A DNA stretch of 40,105 nt from Acidimicrobiaceae bacterium (GTDB lineage: Bacteria; Actinomycetota; Acidimicrobiia; Acidimicrobiales; Ilumatobacteraceae): contig NZZV01000058.1 in the NCBI GenBank assembly GCA_002698945.1, positions 1-40,105 of the forward strand, written 5' to 3'. Numbering within the stretch: position 1 is the first letter of the stretch; every line of letters starts with the position of its first letter. Below are positions 9,406 to 17,573 of the stretch, piece by piece. The notes beneath the pieces were generated by a model. It was not told the origin of the DNA, made no database searches, and was given only the letters and a program-made list of their open reading frames with translations. A program made the translations under genes and the position numbers.

Positions 9406-9494
9406 GGTCGGTTTGATGTCAGACCAGAACCGACCGGGACTGCCTGGGGTCACCGAACGCCGGGTGGTCGGTTCTGGTCTGACATCAACCGACC
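9406..9494. repeat. Nested palindromic element, copy A
   Basis: The left arm is 9406-9435 and the right arm 9466-9494. They are reverse complements except for one extra T. The arms start with GGTCGGTT and end with AACCGACC, so each arm is also a small palindrome around the core GATGTCAGACC. The loop is about 30 bases. It lies in the shared upstream region of two divergent genes. Confidence 0.93.
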
Positions 9495-9604
9495 GGTGCA
9501 ACGCGGCGACACCCTCGCCGTATGGTGACGTGCACACCCACTCGAGCTCATCGACGTCGGCGCCAGGGTCGCTCTCCAGCCTCAGACTGCGAAGGAGTAC
9601 CATT

Positions 9605-9991
9605 GTGGCACTGACCGAATCACAGCGGATCGAGCTGTACGAGTTCGTGAAGCAATCCTCGCTCGGCAAAGCCGGAGCCGACATCGTCATGAACGCCATT
9701 CCCACCATCGACTGGAACGACCTGGCGACCAGAGACGATCTCGCGCTGCTGCGGAGTGAACTGCGCGGTGAAATGGGGGAGCTGCGGAGTGAACTGCGTG
9801 GCGAGATCGGGGAGCTGCGGAGCGAACTCCGCAGCGAGATGACCGGCCTCCGGGGCGACTTCCAGCTCGAGATGATGCAGCTCGAGAACCGACTGCAGCG
9901 TTCGATCGTCACCTGGATCCTCGCCGCGCAGGGGCTCACGCTCGCAGCGATCAGCGTCCTGGTCACGACGCTTGCCTTCGTCCTCTCGTAG
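9605..9991 (+). CDS. Small coiled-coil protein with C-terminal membrane helix
   Basis: 128 residues. The GTG start is supported by AAGGAG at 9592-9597, seven bases upstream. After an N-terminal segment (LTESQRIELYEFVKQSSLGK), residues ~45-85 are a regular coiled coil of 11-residue repeats such as ELRSELRGEMG, then LQLENRLQRS. A single membrane helix (TWILAAQGLTLAAISVLVTT) ends the protein. The repeats are nearly identical in DNA (GGGGAGCTGCGGAGTGAACTG and variants), implying duplication. It resembles the short DUF1640-type coiled-coil/TM proteins; that name is a suggestion only. It probably sits in the cytoplasmic membrane with the coiled coil exposed and forms oligomers. No link to neighbours is evident beyond its proximity to recQ. 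Confidence 0.8.
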   Translation: MALTESQRIELYEFVKQSSLGKAGADIVMNAIPTIDWNDLATRDDLALLRSELRGEMGELRSELRGEIGELRSELRSEMTGLRGDFQLEMMQLENRLQRSIVTWILAAQGLTLAAISVLVTTLAFVLS

Positions 9992-9996
9992 CGAGT

Positions 9997-10089
9997 GTCG
10001 GTTGATGTCGGTTGAGGTCAGACCCGATCCGACCGTCCAGCGTCGGTGATCACCGTGAACTCGTCGGATGGGGTCTGACCTCAACCGAC
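9997..10089. repeat. Nested palindromic element, copy B
   Basis: The left arm is 10007-10033 and the right arm 10063-10089, reverse complements with one mismatch. The core is GAGGTCAGACCC rather than GATGTCAGACCA. A partial extra GTCGGTTGAT (9997-10006) precedes the left arm. The loop holds a perfect palindrome CGGTGATCACCG. It lies between the coiled-coil gene and recQ. Confidence 0.9.
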
Positions 10090-10128
10090 TGGTCCATCCC
10101 TGCGACACCCCTCTGGCATGCTCGACCC

Positions 10129-12216
10129 ATGGCCGGCGACGATCCACTGCTCGATGCGCTCCGGAAGCTGACCGGACGCGCCGACGCTTCGTTCCGCGAC
10201 GGGCAGCGGGAGGCGATTAGTGCGCTCGTCGACGATCGGTCGCGAGTCCTCGTCGTCCAGCGCACGGGGTGGGGCAAGAGCGCCGTTTACTTCCTCACCA
10301 CCCGCCTGCTGCGCGAGCAGGGGTTCGGACCCACACTCCTGATCTCGCCGCTGCTCGCGCTGATGCGCAACCAGATCGAGGCCGCCACCCGGCTCGGGCT
10401 GCGCTGCGAGACGATCAACAGCGCCTCGGCCACCACGGTCCACGAACTCGAGCGCAGGTTGCACGATGACGACGTCGACCTGATCCTCATCTCGCCCGAA
10501 CGACTCGCCAATCCCCAGTTCGCCGACAAGATCATGCCGCTCGTCGGCGAACGACCCGGGCTGATCGTGATCGACGAGGTGCACTGCATCTCCGACTGGG
10601 GGCACGACTTCCGCCCCGACTACCGGCGCATCGGGCGTCTGCTCGACAAGTTGGCCGGCACCTCGGTGCCGATCCTCGGTTGCACCGCCACCGCCAACGA
10701 CCGCGTCGTCGCCGACGTCGCCGTACAACTCGGCGCCGAACTCACCACATTCCGCGGGCCGCTGCGCCGCGACGGCCTCGCCCTCAGCGCCCACGCCCTC
10801 GACCGACCCGCGGAGCGTCTCGCCTGGCTCGCCGAGACCGTGCCCACCCTCGAGGGGTCGGGCATCATCTACTGCCTCACCGTCCGCGACGTCGACAACG
10901 TGACCGATTGGCTGCGGTCACAGGGCCTCGACGTCGAGGCGTACCACGGTGGGCTCCCCAACGAGGAGCGGCTCGCGGCGGAGGGCAAGCTGCAACGCAA
11001 CGAGATCAAGGCGCTCGTCGCCACCACCGCGCTCGGCATGGGCTACGACAAACCCGACCTCGGCTTCGTCGTCCACTTCCAGTCACCCGGGTCGCCCGTC
11101 GCCTACTACCAGCAGGTCGGACGCGCCGGCCGGGCACTCGACCGCAGCGACGGGATCCTGCTGCGCGGGCTCGAAGACGTCGCGATCCAGGACTACTTCA
11201 TCGAGAACGCGTTCGCCGCCGAGCATCTCGTCAACGATCTGGTCGCCGCCTACGACCGCTTCGACGAACCCGCCTCGCTCATCCGCGCCCAGCAGTACGT
11301 CAACGTCAGCATCGGCCGGCTCGAAATGGTCGCCAAGCAGCTCGACGTCGAAGGCGTGCTGGAGCGCGTCGAGGGATCGAAGTACGTGCGCACGTCCGAA
11401 CCGTGGGCATACCCGGCCGAGCGCATCAACGCGGTCACCGCCGCCCGCCGCCGCGAGCAGCAGTCGATGCTCGACTACTTCCACACCGACGGGTGCCGGA
11501 TGCGTCACATCGCCGACCTGCTCGACGACCCCGACGCCACCGACTGCGGCATCTGCGACAACTGCACCGGCGACAGGGCGAGCGGCAATGCCACCATCGA
11601 TCTGCCGACCGAACTCGTCGCCGAGGCCGAGCGGTTCTTGCGGAAGCGACCGATCGAACTCACGACCAAGAAGCAGGTCTACGACCCGGCGACCGGCAGC
11701 CGTCGCAACTTCCCGAACGCGGAGCGGGCGGAAGACGGCCGCGTGCTCGCCATCTGGGGCGATGCCGGGTGGGGCCAACTCGTCCGCCAGGGCAAGCTCG
11801 ACGACGGCGCGTTCGACGAGCGCCTGGTCGACGCCTTCGTCGAGATGGTGGAGGAGTGGGCGCCCGACCCCGCACCGAGCTGGGTCACCTGTGTGCCGTC
11901 GCTGCGATATCCGAAGCTCGTTCCCGACTTCGCCGCCGCCGTCGCAGCCCGACTCGGGCTGCCGTTCGAAACGGTGGTCGCCAAGGTCGAGGAGCGACCG
12001 CCCCAGTTCGAGCAGCAGAACAGTGTCCACCAGCAACTCAACATCGAGGGTGCGTTCGCGGTCGAGGGGACGGTGCCTGGCGGCGCGGTGTTGCTCGTCG
12101 ACGACATCGTCGACTCCAGCTGGACGATGACCGACATCGCCCGCCGCCTCCGTCGCGCCGGCTCCGGTCCCGTGCTGCCCGCCGCCCTCGCCTCGTCCTC
12201 CAAACGTGAGTCCTGA
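10129..12216 (+). CDS. recQ: RecQ-family ATP-dependent DNA helicase with phosphoribosyltransferase-like C-terminus
   Basis: 695 residues from the ATG at 10129. The helicase core has Walker A QRTGWGKSAVYF (~44-55), the DEAH-box variant DEVH (~149-152) in VIDEVHCISDWGHDFRPDYR, motif III GCTATAN, and motif VI QQVGRAGRALDR. The RecQ zinc site is visible as Cys-x16-Cys-x2-Cys-x2-Cys (CRMRH then CGICDNC, ~456-478). Beyond the usual RecQ core the C-terminus has a PRTase-like fold motif, VLLVDDIVDSSWTMTDIA (~653-670), resembling a PRPP-binding loop. RecQ unwinds 3'-5' in recombination and repair. The extra domain's role is unknown. Palindromic element B lies just upstream. Confidence 0.93.
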   Translation: MAGDDPLLDALRKLTGRADASFRDGQREAISALVDDRSRVLVVQRTGWGKSAVYFLTTRLLREQGFGPTLLISPLLALMRNQIEAATRLGLRCETINSASATTVHELERRLHDDDVDLILISPERLANPQFADKIMPLVGERPGLIVIDEVHCISDWGHDFRPDYRRIGRLLDKLAGTSVPILGCTATANDRVVADVAVQLGAELTTFRGPLRRDGLALSAHALDRPAERLAWLAETVPTLEGSGIIYCLTVRDVDNVTDWLRSQGLDVEAYHGGLPNEERLAAEGKLQRNEIKALVATTALGMGYDKPDLGFVVHFQSPGSPVAYYQQVGRAGRALDRSDGILLRGLEDVAIQDYFIENAFAAEHLVNDLVAAYDRFDEPASLIRAQQYVNVSIGRLEMVAKQLDVEGVLERVEGSKYVRTSEPWAYPAERINAVTAARRREQQSMLDYFHTDGCRMRHIADLLDDPDATDCGICDNCTGDRASGNATIDLPTELVAEAERFLRKRPIELTTKKQVYDPATGSRRNFPNAERAEDGRVLAIWGDAGWGQLVRQGKLDDGAFDERLVDAFVEMVEEWAPDPAPSWVTCVPSLRYPKLVPDFAAAVAARLGLPFETVVAKVEERPPQFEQQNSVHQQLNIEGAFAVEGTVPGGAVLLVDDIVDSSWTMTDIARRLRRAGSGPVLPAALASSSKRES

Positions 12217-12330
12217 AGACGCCTCAGGCCGACGTCAAGTCTCGGCGAATCCGGGTCAACTCTTCCGCGGGCCGCACCGGGCTGATCTAGCGTTCGCTCT
12301 CCGGCGGGCTGAGCATCGAGGAGTTCTTCC

Positions 12331-14022
12331 ATGGTTACTCACACCCGCCGAGCGTGGGTTCGCTACGCACTCGTGCCGGCCGTCGTCGCCGCCGCCGTCG
12401 TGGCCGCCGTCGCCCCCGCACAGGCCGGCAAGGGCGACAACAACGGTCGTGGCAAGGACCGGGCGCCCGAGGTCGACCTGCAGATCCTCGCGATCAACGA
12501 CTTCCACGGCAACATCGCCAGCACGTCGAGCAGCTTCGGTGGTGTCGGCCGTGCCGACTACCTGGCCGCCAACATCGCAGCCACCGAGGCGGCCGCTCCC
12601 GGTGCGTCGATCTTCGTGTCGGCCGGCGACCTGATCGGCGCCTCGCCGCTGATCTCGGCGCTGTTCCACGACGAGCCCACCATCGAGGCGATGAACGAGA
12701 TCGGACTCGACATCAACGCCGTCGGCAACCACGAGTTCGACGAGGGCAAGGACGAACTGCTCCGCATGGCGTACGGCGGTTCACACCCCGACGGTGATCT
12801 CGACGGTGACGGCTTCGCCGGCGCCGAGTTCGAGTTCCTCGCCGCCAACGTCGTCGACGACGCGACGGGTCGGACCATCTTCGCCCCGTACACGATCGAG
12901 AACTACAGCGGTGTCCGGGTCGCCTTCATCGGCATGACGCTCGAGGGGACGCCGTCGATCGTCACGCCGTCCGGCGTCGCCGGGCTGACGTTCCAGGACG
13001 AGATCGACACGGTCAACGCCCTGGTGCCCGACTTGCGGCGCAGGAACATCGAGGCGATCGTCGTACTCCTGCACGAGGGCGGCGCATCCGACGGTGGTCA
13101 GAACGACTGCGGCACCGGACTCACGGGCCCGATCGCCGACATCACCCGCGGTCTCGACGACGCCGTCGACCTCGTGATCGCCGGTCACACCAACGACGAG
13201 TTCGTGTGCGAGATCGACGGCAAGTGGGTCACCATGGCCGACAACGCCGGCCGTCTGTACACCGACATCGACGTCAAGCTGAACCGTGTCACCAAGGACA
13301 TGCGGGTCGTCGCGATCAACAACCTGCCGAACTCGCAGCGCGACGTGACGCCCGACCCGGTGCTGACCGCGTTGATCGACAAGTACGACGACCTGTCCGC
13401 GCCGCTCGCCAATGCCGTGGTGGGCACGATCACCGCCGACATCTCGCGATCGGCCAACGCCGCCGGCGAGTCCGCGTTGGGCGACGTGATCGCCGACGCC
13501 CAGTTGGCAGCCACGGCTCCGGCCGGCTTCGGTGACGCCGTCGTCGCGTTCATGAACCCGGGCGGCATCAGGAGCGACCTGGTGTACGCGGCGTCAGGCG
13601 CCGAAGCCGACGGTGAGGTGACCTACGGGGAAGCGTTCACGGTCCAGCCGTTCGGCAACAGCCTGGTCACCATGACGTTGACCGGTACCCAGATCGACTC
13701 CCTGCTCGAACAGCAATTCGAGGTATCGCGCGTCCTGCAGGTGTCCGACGGCTTCACCTACGAGTGGAGCGTCGGCGCCCCGGTCGGAGCGAAGGTCGAC
13801 ATCGCATCGATCGAGCTGAACGGCGCCCCGATCGACCCGGACGGCTCCTACCGGGTGACGGTGAACAGTTTCCTCGCCGACGGCGGTGACGATTTCTCGG
13901 TCCTGGTGCAGGGCACCGACCGCCTCGGTGGTGACGTCGACCTCGACGCCTTCACCGACTACCTCGGCGCCAACTCCCCGGTGGCGCCGGGACCGATGGA
14001 CCGGATCGTCCAGATCCCCTGA
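12331..14022 (+). CDS. Secreted bifunctional metallophosphatase / 5'-nucleotidase
   Basis: 563 residues. GAGGAG at 12318-12323 sits seven bases before the ATG. A signal peptide (RRAWVRYALVPAVVAAAVVAAVAPAQA) is followed by a calcineurin-like metal site: AINDFHGN, SAGDLIGASPL, VGNHEFDEG, VVLLHEGG and IAGHTND, in the usual order. The C-terminal 5'-nucleotidase domain has ALGDVIADAQL, FMNPGGIRSDL and VNSFLADGGDDF. It hydrolyses extracellular nucleotides or related phosphoesters to release phosphate and nucleosides. There is no LPXTG or membrane tail, so it is probably secreted or loosely cell-associated. It is transcribed alone and followed by a strong hairpin. The assignment is secure; the exact substrate is not. 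Confidence 0.95.
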   Translation: MVTHTRRAWVRYALVPAVVAAAVVAAVAPAQAGKGDNNGRGKDRAPEVDLQILAINDFHGNIASTSSSFGGVGRADYLAANIAATEAAAPGASIFVSAGDLIGASPLISALFHDEPTIEAMNEIGLDINAVGNHEFDEGKDELLRMAYGGSHPDGDLDGDGFAGAEFEFLAANVVDDATGRTIFAPYTIENYSGVRVAFIGMTLEGTPSIVTPSGVAGLTFQDEIDTVNALVPDLRRRNIEAIVVLLHEGGASDGGQNDCGTGLTGPIADITRGLDDAVDLVIAGHTNDEFVCEIDGKWVTMADNAGRLYTDIDVKLNRVTKDMRVVAINNLPNSQRDVTPDPVLTALIDKYDDLSAPLANAVVGTITADISRSANAAGESALGDVIADAQLAATAPAGFGDAVVAFMNPGGIRSDLVYAASGAEADGEVTYGEAFTVQPFGNSLVTMTLTGTQIDSLLEQQFEVSRVLQVSDGFTYEWSVGAPVGAKVDIASIELNGAPIDPDGSYRVTVNSFLADGGDDFSVLVQGTDRLGGDVDLDAFTDYLGANSPVAPGPMDRIVQIP

Positions 14023-14042
14023 TCCGACGGTCAGGGCGCGCA

Positions 14043-14076
14043 CGGTCCCCTCCGCCGAACTCGACGGAGGGGACCG
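14043..14076. terminator. Strong hairpin between convergent genes
   Basis: CGGTCCCCTCCG (14043-14054) and CGGAGGGGACCG (14065-14076) form a perfect 12-bp stem with a 10-base loop, midway between the 5'-nucleotidase stop and the stop of the lipoprotein on the other strand. No T-tract follows, as is common in high-GC actinobacteria. It is a likely bidirectional terminator. Confidence 0.8.
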
Positions 14077-14109
14077 GTGGTGTTGGTCAGGCGTTGCTTC
14101 GACGATGCG

Positions 14110-14703
14110 TCACTCGACGACGAACTCGGCGACCATCCCGGCGGTGAAGTGAGGTGGGCCGCCAGCCACGCCCTCGGGCTTGCCGCCGCCGGCGGCTTCG
14201 ACCGCAGCGAGGTACTCATCCGGGTCGGCACCGATCGGGATGAAGCACATCATCACGTACCGTCCCGGTTCGGTGAGCGTGCCGTCGCCCACCGCCTGGA
14301 TCGCCTCCGGTGCCCCGGGCGGCTGCAGCAGCACCGTGACCGGCGCGCCGAGCGCCGCCTCGAGCTCCGCCGGGGGCAGCGCGAGCACCTCGTCGAGCGG
14401 CTGATCGGTGTCGAGCCGGAACGCGACCAGCTCGTGCAGTTCGACGCTCGACGTGTTCCGGAAGCCGAGCCGGGTTCCGGCGGGCACCGTGGCCGGCACG
14501 TTGTCGAACCCGTAGTCGACCCCGTCGATCATGACGGTCGTGTCGTGCTGGTCGTGATCGTCGTCGGGCGCGGTCGTCTCGACGGTCGTCTCGACGGGCG
14601 GGTCGTCGACGGGGTCGGCGCCCTCGGCGTCGTCGCCGCAGGCGGTGGCGAGGGTGGCGAGACAGGCGAGTGCCAGCACGCTGATGGTTCGTGAACGTTG
14701 CAT
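14110..14703 (-). CDS. Cupredoxin-like lipoprotein
   Basis: 197 residues from the ATG at 14703. The signal peptide ends in lipobox LATAC (Cys22), and an acidic, Thr/His-rich linker (DDDHDQHD) follows. The C-terminal ~120 residues look like a cupredoxin fold: GTRLGFRNTSSVELHELVAF, later GRYVMMCFIPIG, then PHFTAGMVAEFVV. This gives His, Cys, His and Met in the order of a type-1 copper site; that they bind copper is inference. It lies 56 bp downstream of an MBL-fold protein on the same strand, so it is probably in one operon. It would be anchored on the outer face of the cytoplasmic membrane. Alternative: a plain lipoprotein with a cupredoxin fold but no metal. Confidence 0.82.
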   Translation of the reverse strand: MQRSRTISVLALACLATLATACGDDAEGADPVDDPPVETTVETTAPDDDHDQHDTTVMIDGVDYGFDNVPATVPAGTRLGFRNTSSVELHELVAFRLDTDQPLDEVLALPPAELEAALGAPVTVLLQPPGAPEAIQAVGDGTLTEPGRYVMMCFIPIGADPDEYLAAVEAAGGGKPEGVAGGPPHFTAGMVAEFVVE

Positions 14704-14759
14704 GATGGGGTTCCTTGTCGTCGGAGCAGTGTTGGTGTTGGGGGAGTGAGCCGGCGCGT

Positions 14760-15644
14760 TCACGACGGCAGGGACAGCGACATCGACTCGATCGTGGCGA
14801 CGATCTGGTCGAGGGCGAGCTGGTCGGGCTGCGGCGGGACGGGCAGGGACGGCACCCGCCGCAACATCTCGAAGGCGTGGTCGATCTGGCTGGCGCCGAT
14901 CGTCGGGCCGTGGCACGTGGCGATCGCCCGCAACGTCAACCTCTCGATCACGGCACACGCGTCCGCGAAGCGGTGCTCGTCGAGCAACGAGACCCACGGG
15001 CTGTTCCACGCCTGGAAGGTCTGGAAGCCGCCGGCCCACGCTTCCGGGTCGAGCTCGTCGACGAAGGCCGTCGGGCCAGGCACCGGCGTGGCGTAGCAGT
15101 CCGACGCCCAGTAGACGCCGGTGGTCGGGTCGTACAGGCCACGGGTCGTCGGTGAGTCGTAGAGCGGCGGGCGGATCGCCGCCAGGGTGCGGTCGCCGAC
15201 CTCCAACGTCTCGCCGTCGTTCACCCAGCGCCAGCGAGTGGGCGGTACGTCGAGGCGGTCGACCGAAACCCGGTCGCACAGGAACCAGCTGGCGACGAGC
15301 GTCGCGTTCGGGCAGGCGTCCATCACCTCGTGCACGTTCCCGTAGTGGTCGACGTCGTCGTGGCTGATGAACACCCAGCGCACGTCCTCCGGCTCGACGA
15401 GACCGAACAGGTCGTCGAGGTAGGCCGCACGATTGGTCGGCGCGCCGGTGTCGACGACGACGGGTTCGGCGCCTCGGATCAGCATCGAGTTCATGTGTAC
15501 GGCGCCGGGTGCGCCCGGGGGAGCGAACGTGTCATGGATCACGAACGTCTCGGGCGCGATCTCGATCGGCGCCAATCGGTCGGGTCGCGGCGGCGCTGCA
15601 CCGTCGGCGGACGGGTGGATGTTTCGGTCATCGGTGAGTGTCAT
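14760..15644 (-). CDS. MBL-fold protein, flavodiiron/ODP-like
   Basis: 294 residues from the ATG at 15644. A metallo-beta-lactamase fold is shown by VVDTGAPTN, the metal motif ISHDDVDHYGN, WASDCY and the late His in ATCHGPTIG. The usual HxHxDH is HDDVDH here, so the second His is Asp. That resembles the HxExDH of flavodiiron/ODP diiron domains rather than zinc hydrolases. There is no flavodoxin domain, which argues for a stand-alone oxygen- or NO-interacting ODP-type protein. It lies upstream of a cupredoxin-like lipoprotein with 56 bp between, in the same direction. Diiron binding is inference; membership of the MBL superfamily is clear. Confidence 0.85.
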   Translation of the reverse strand: MTLTDDRNIHPSADGAAPPRPDRLAPIEIAPETFVIHDTFAPPGAPGAVHMNSMLIRGAEPVVVDTGAPTNRAAYLDDLFGLVEPEDVRWVFISHDDVDHYGNVHEVMDACPNATLVASWFLCDRVSVDRLDVPPTRWRWVNDGETLEVGDRTLAAIRPPLYDSPTTRGLYDPTTGVYWASDCYATPVPGPTAFVDELDPEAWAGGFQTFQAWNSPWVSLLDEHRFADACAVIERLTLRAIATCHGPTIGASQIDHAFEMLRRVPSLPVPPQPDQLALDQIVATIESMSLSLPS

Positions 15645-15802
15645 GGCGCCATCGTCCGCTCGGCGAGGCCGCGCCACCATCCCGCATCGCCACGGACTTC
15701 GGCGCCCACACGGTCGGGTGGCGGCGACCCCGAGACCCCGGGATCGAGACCCCCCAGAAAATTGGGATGGCGCACTCACGTTCGGAGGATCATGATGTCG
15801 AC

Positions 15803-16945
15803 ATGAGCAGAGCTCTGATGGCTGAGCGCGTCCGGAGAGACGTCGAGGTGGTGGCGACCGCCGGGCTCGATCTGCCGACGTTCCTGTCCGAGATCGACGA
15901 GTCGATCAATCGCTTCTTGCGTCCGATCGCTACCTGCATCGCCACGATCGATCCGACGACGTCGCTGCTGACCAGCACTTACAAGTTCGGCGACCTCTAC
16001 GGCCGCGACGACCACGATCTCGAGTGGGGTCTGATCGAGTACGGCGGCGTCGAACCGACCTCGTTCCTCGACGTCGCCGCCACCCCGAGCAAGGCGCTCG
16101 GCATGCACATCACGACCGGCGGCGACCTGGCCCGTTCACCCCGCATGGGCGACTTCATCGAGCCGTACTACGGATACGGCGACGAGCTGCGCCTGATCGC
16201 GACGGTGGAGGGTCGCGTGTGGGGAGCGCTCGCGTTCTTCCGTGACCCCGACGACGACCCCTTCGACGAGGCCGACGTCGAGTTCGCGTCGACGTTGTCG
16301 TCGGTGATGGCGAACGGCTTCCGGTCCGGTCTCCTGAGTCGGGTCGCCACCCAACCCCACCGTCACGTCGACCACGGCCCGGCCGTGATCATCGTCGACG
16401 CCACCGACAAGATGAGCCAGATCAGCGTCGGCGCCGAGGAACGACTCCGGCAGGTCATGCTGAGCGACCACTGTTCCGACCCGATCGGCACGATCGCTGC
16501 GCTGGTGGCGAGTGCGCGGCGCTTCGCTCAGGGTACGTCGTCGGTCCTGCCGCGTGGTCGACTCCGACTGCACGACGGGAGTTGGGTCGTGCTCCAGGCC
16601 TCACCGATGGCGGCCCGCGACGGCGTCACCGGCGACGTCGTCATCACGATCGAGGACGCCCGCCCACCCGAGATCATCCCGCTCGTCGTCGAGGCGTTCG
16701 GCCTCACCGCACGCGAACGCGACGTGACCCAGCTCGTCCTCCAAGGGGTCGAGACCAAGGACATCGCCGCCACGCTCCACCTGTCCGCGTACACGGTGCA
16801 GGACCACCTCAAGTCGATCTTCACCAAGGCGGGCGTCCGGAGTCGGCGCGAGCTGATGGGGAAGGTGTTCTTCGATCAGTACCAGCCCCGCTTCGGCCAG
16901 GAACTCGGCCCCGGCGGCTGGTACGACCTGGCACCGGCCGGCTGA
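15803..16945 (+). CDS. LuxR-family transcriptional regulator with GAF-like sensor domain
   Basis: 380 residues from the ATG at 15803; another in-frame ATG at 15767 is possible. GGAGGA at 15784-15789 is a candidate ribosome-binding site, though 13 bases away. Residues ~20-170 look like a GAF sensor (FLRPIATCIATIDPTTSLLT; VEGRVWGALAFFRD). A PAS-like middle segment follows (~190-290). The C-terminal LuxR helix-turn-helix is at about 300-365 (LTARERDVTQLVLQG, then DIAATLHLSAYTVQDHLKSI). It has no receiver domain, so it probably responds to a ligand or redox state directly. The divergent MBL/cupredoxin genes, 158 bp away, are the candidate targets by position only. Confidence 0.9.
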   Translation: MSRALMAERVRRDVEVVATAGLDLPTFLSEIDESINRFLRPIATCIATIDPTTSLLTSTYKFGDLYGRDDHDLEWGLIEYGGVEPTSFLDVAATPSKALGMHITTGGDLARSPRMGDFIEPYYGYGDELRLIATVEGRVWGALAFFRDPDDDPFDEADVEFASTLSSVMANGFRSGLLSRVATQPHRHVDHGPAVIIVDATDKMSQISVGAEERLRQVMLSDHCSDPIGTIAALVASARRFAQGTSSVLPRGRLRLHDGSWVVLQASPMAARDGVTGDVVITIEDARPPEIIPLVVEAFGLTARERDVTQLVLQGVETKDIAATLHLSAYTVQDHLKSIFTKAGVRSRRELMGKVFFDQYQPRFGQELGPGGWYDLAPAG

Positions 16946-16970
16946 CGCTGCGACGGCGGTCGCGGCGTCA
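16943..16970. terminator. Hairpin at convergent gene junction, containing a stop codon
   Basis: TGACGCTGCGAC (16943-16954) pairs with GTCGCGGCGTCA (16959-16970) around the loop GGCG, with one T-G wobble. The first TGA is the stop of the LuxR regulator, and the stop of the convergent YjbR gene begins two bases after the stem. Likely bidirectional terminator. Confidence 0.78.
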
Positions 16971-16971
16971 G

Positions 16972-17382
16972 CTACGGGACCGGGTCGGGTGGGCGGTCGA
17001 GCTGGGCGACGAGCTTCTTCGGGGCGCGGGTGCAGTAGCTCTCGGTGACGAGTTCGGCGACCTCGCTCCAGTCCGTGTCGTCGTCGATCACGACACCCAT
17101 GGCGTCGCGACCCCAGCCGAGGAACAGGAACGGGTGACCGGTGCGCTTCAGCACCTCCAACTCCTCCCCCTCCGACCGGAACGTGAGCACGAGCTTGCGC
17201 GGTTCGCCCTCGTCGTCGATCGCCAGCAGCTGAGCGAAGGTCTGTTTTCGCACGCGCCAGCGCACGCCGACCCAGGCCCGCTCCTCGTACGCCTCCGGCA
17301 AGGCGTCCGCGATGGCCCGCACCCGCGCCTCGGCTGCTTCCGGCACATCGTCCACGTACGACCGCCCCGACGGCTTCGCCAT
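16972..17382 (-). CDS. MmcQ/YjbR family protein
   Basis: 136 residues from the ATG at 17382. It shows the typical features of the small YjbR-type fold: an N-terminal helix with ALPEAYEERAW, then WRVRKQTFAQLLAIDD and a C-terminal segment IDDDTDWSEVAELVTESYCT with APKKLVAQLD at the end. The family is widespread, has a CyaY-like fold and has been suggested to bind DNA; no enzymatic role is established. It is transcribed in the same direction as the Excalibur-like gene upstream, but palindromic element C separates them. Confidence 0.87.
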   Translation of the reverse strand: MAKPSGRSYVDDVPEAAEARVRAIADALPEAYEERAWVGVRWRVRKQTFAQLLAIDDEGEPRKLVLTFRSEGEELEVLKRTGHPFLFLGWGRDAMGVVIDDDTDWSEVAELVTESYCTRAPKKLVAQLDRPPDPVP

Positions 17383-17399
17383 GGCGCCAGCGTACGCCC

Positions 17400-17526
17400 G
17401 TCGGTTGATGTCAGACCACGACCGACGTCACCATCGGTTGGGTCGGTTGATGTCAGACCACGACCGACATCACCATCGGTTTGGTGCTGCAGCCAACTGG
17501 TCGGTCGTGGTCTGACATCAACCGAC
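17400..17526. repeat. Nested palindromic element, copy C (left arm duplicated)
   Basis: Left arms at 17400-17426 and 17442-17468 are identical, and the right arm at 17500-17526 is their exact reverse complement. The spacing of 42 bases and the similar inter-arm DNA show a tandem duplication of the left half. The loop includes CACCATCGGTTTGGTG, itself able to pair. It lies between the YjbR gene start and the end of the Excalibur-like gene. Confidence 0.95.
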
Positions 17527-17573
17527 GGGGCGCGGGTGCAGGAGCTCGCCAGCGCATGTGGCCCGAGGCGGGC

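Noticed and set aside
14110-15279. Start of the cupredoxin-like lipoprotein far upstream, in a 389-residue frame
   Set aside because: The extra part overlaps the MBL gene in a shadow frame; the ATG at 14703 gives an excellent lipoprotein signal.
17400-17526. Copies of GTCGGTTGATGTCAGACC as a possible CRISPR array
   Set aside because: Only two direct copies, with near-identical spacing DNA and an inverted third; this is a palindromic element, and no cas genes are present.
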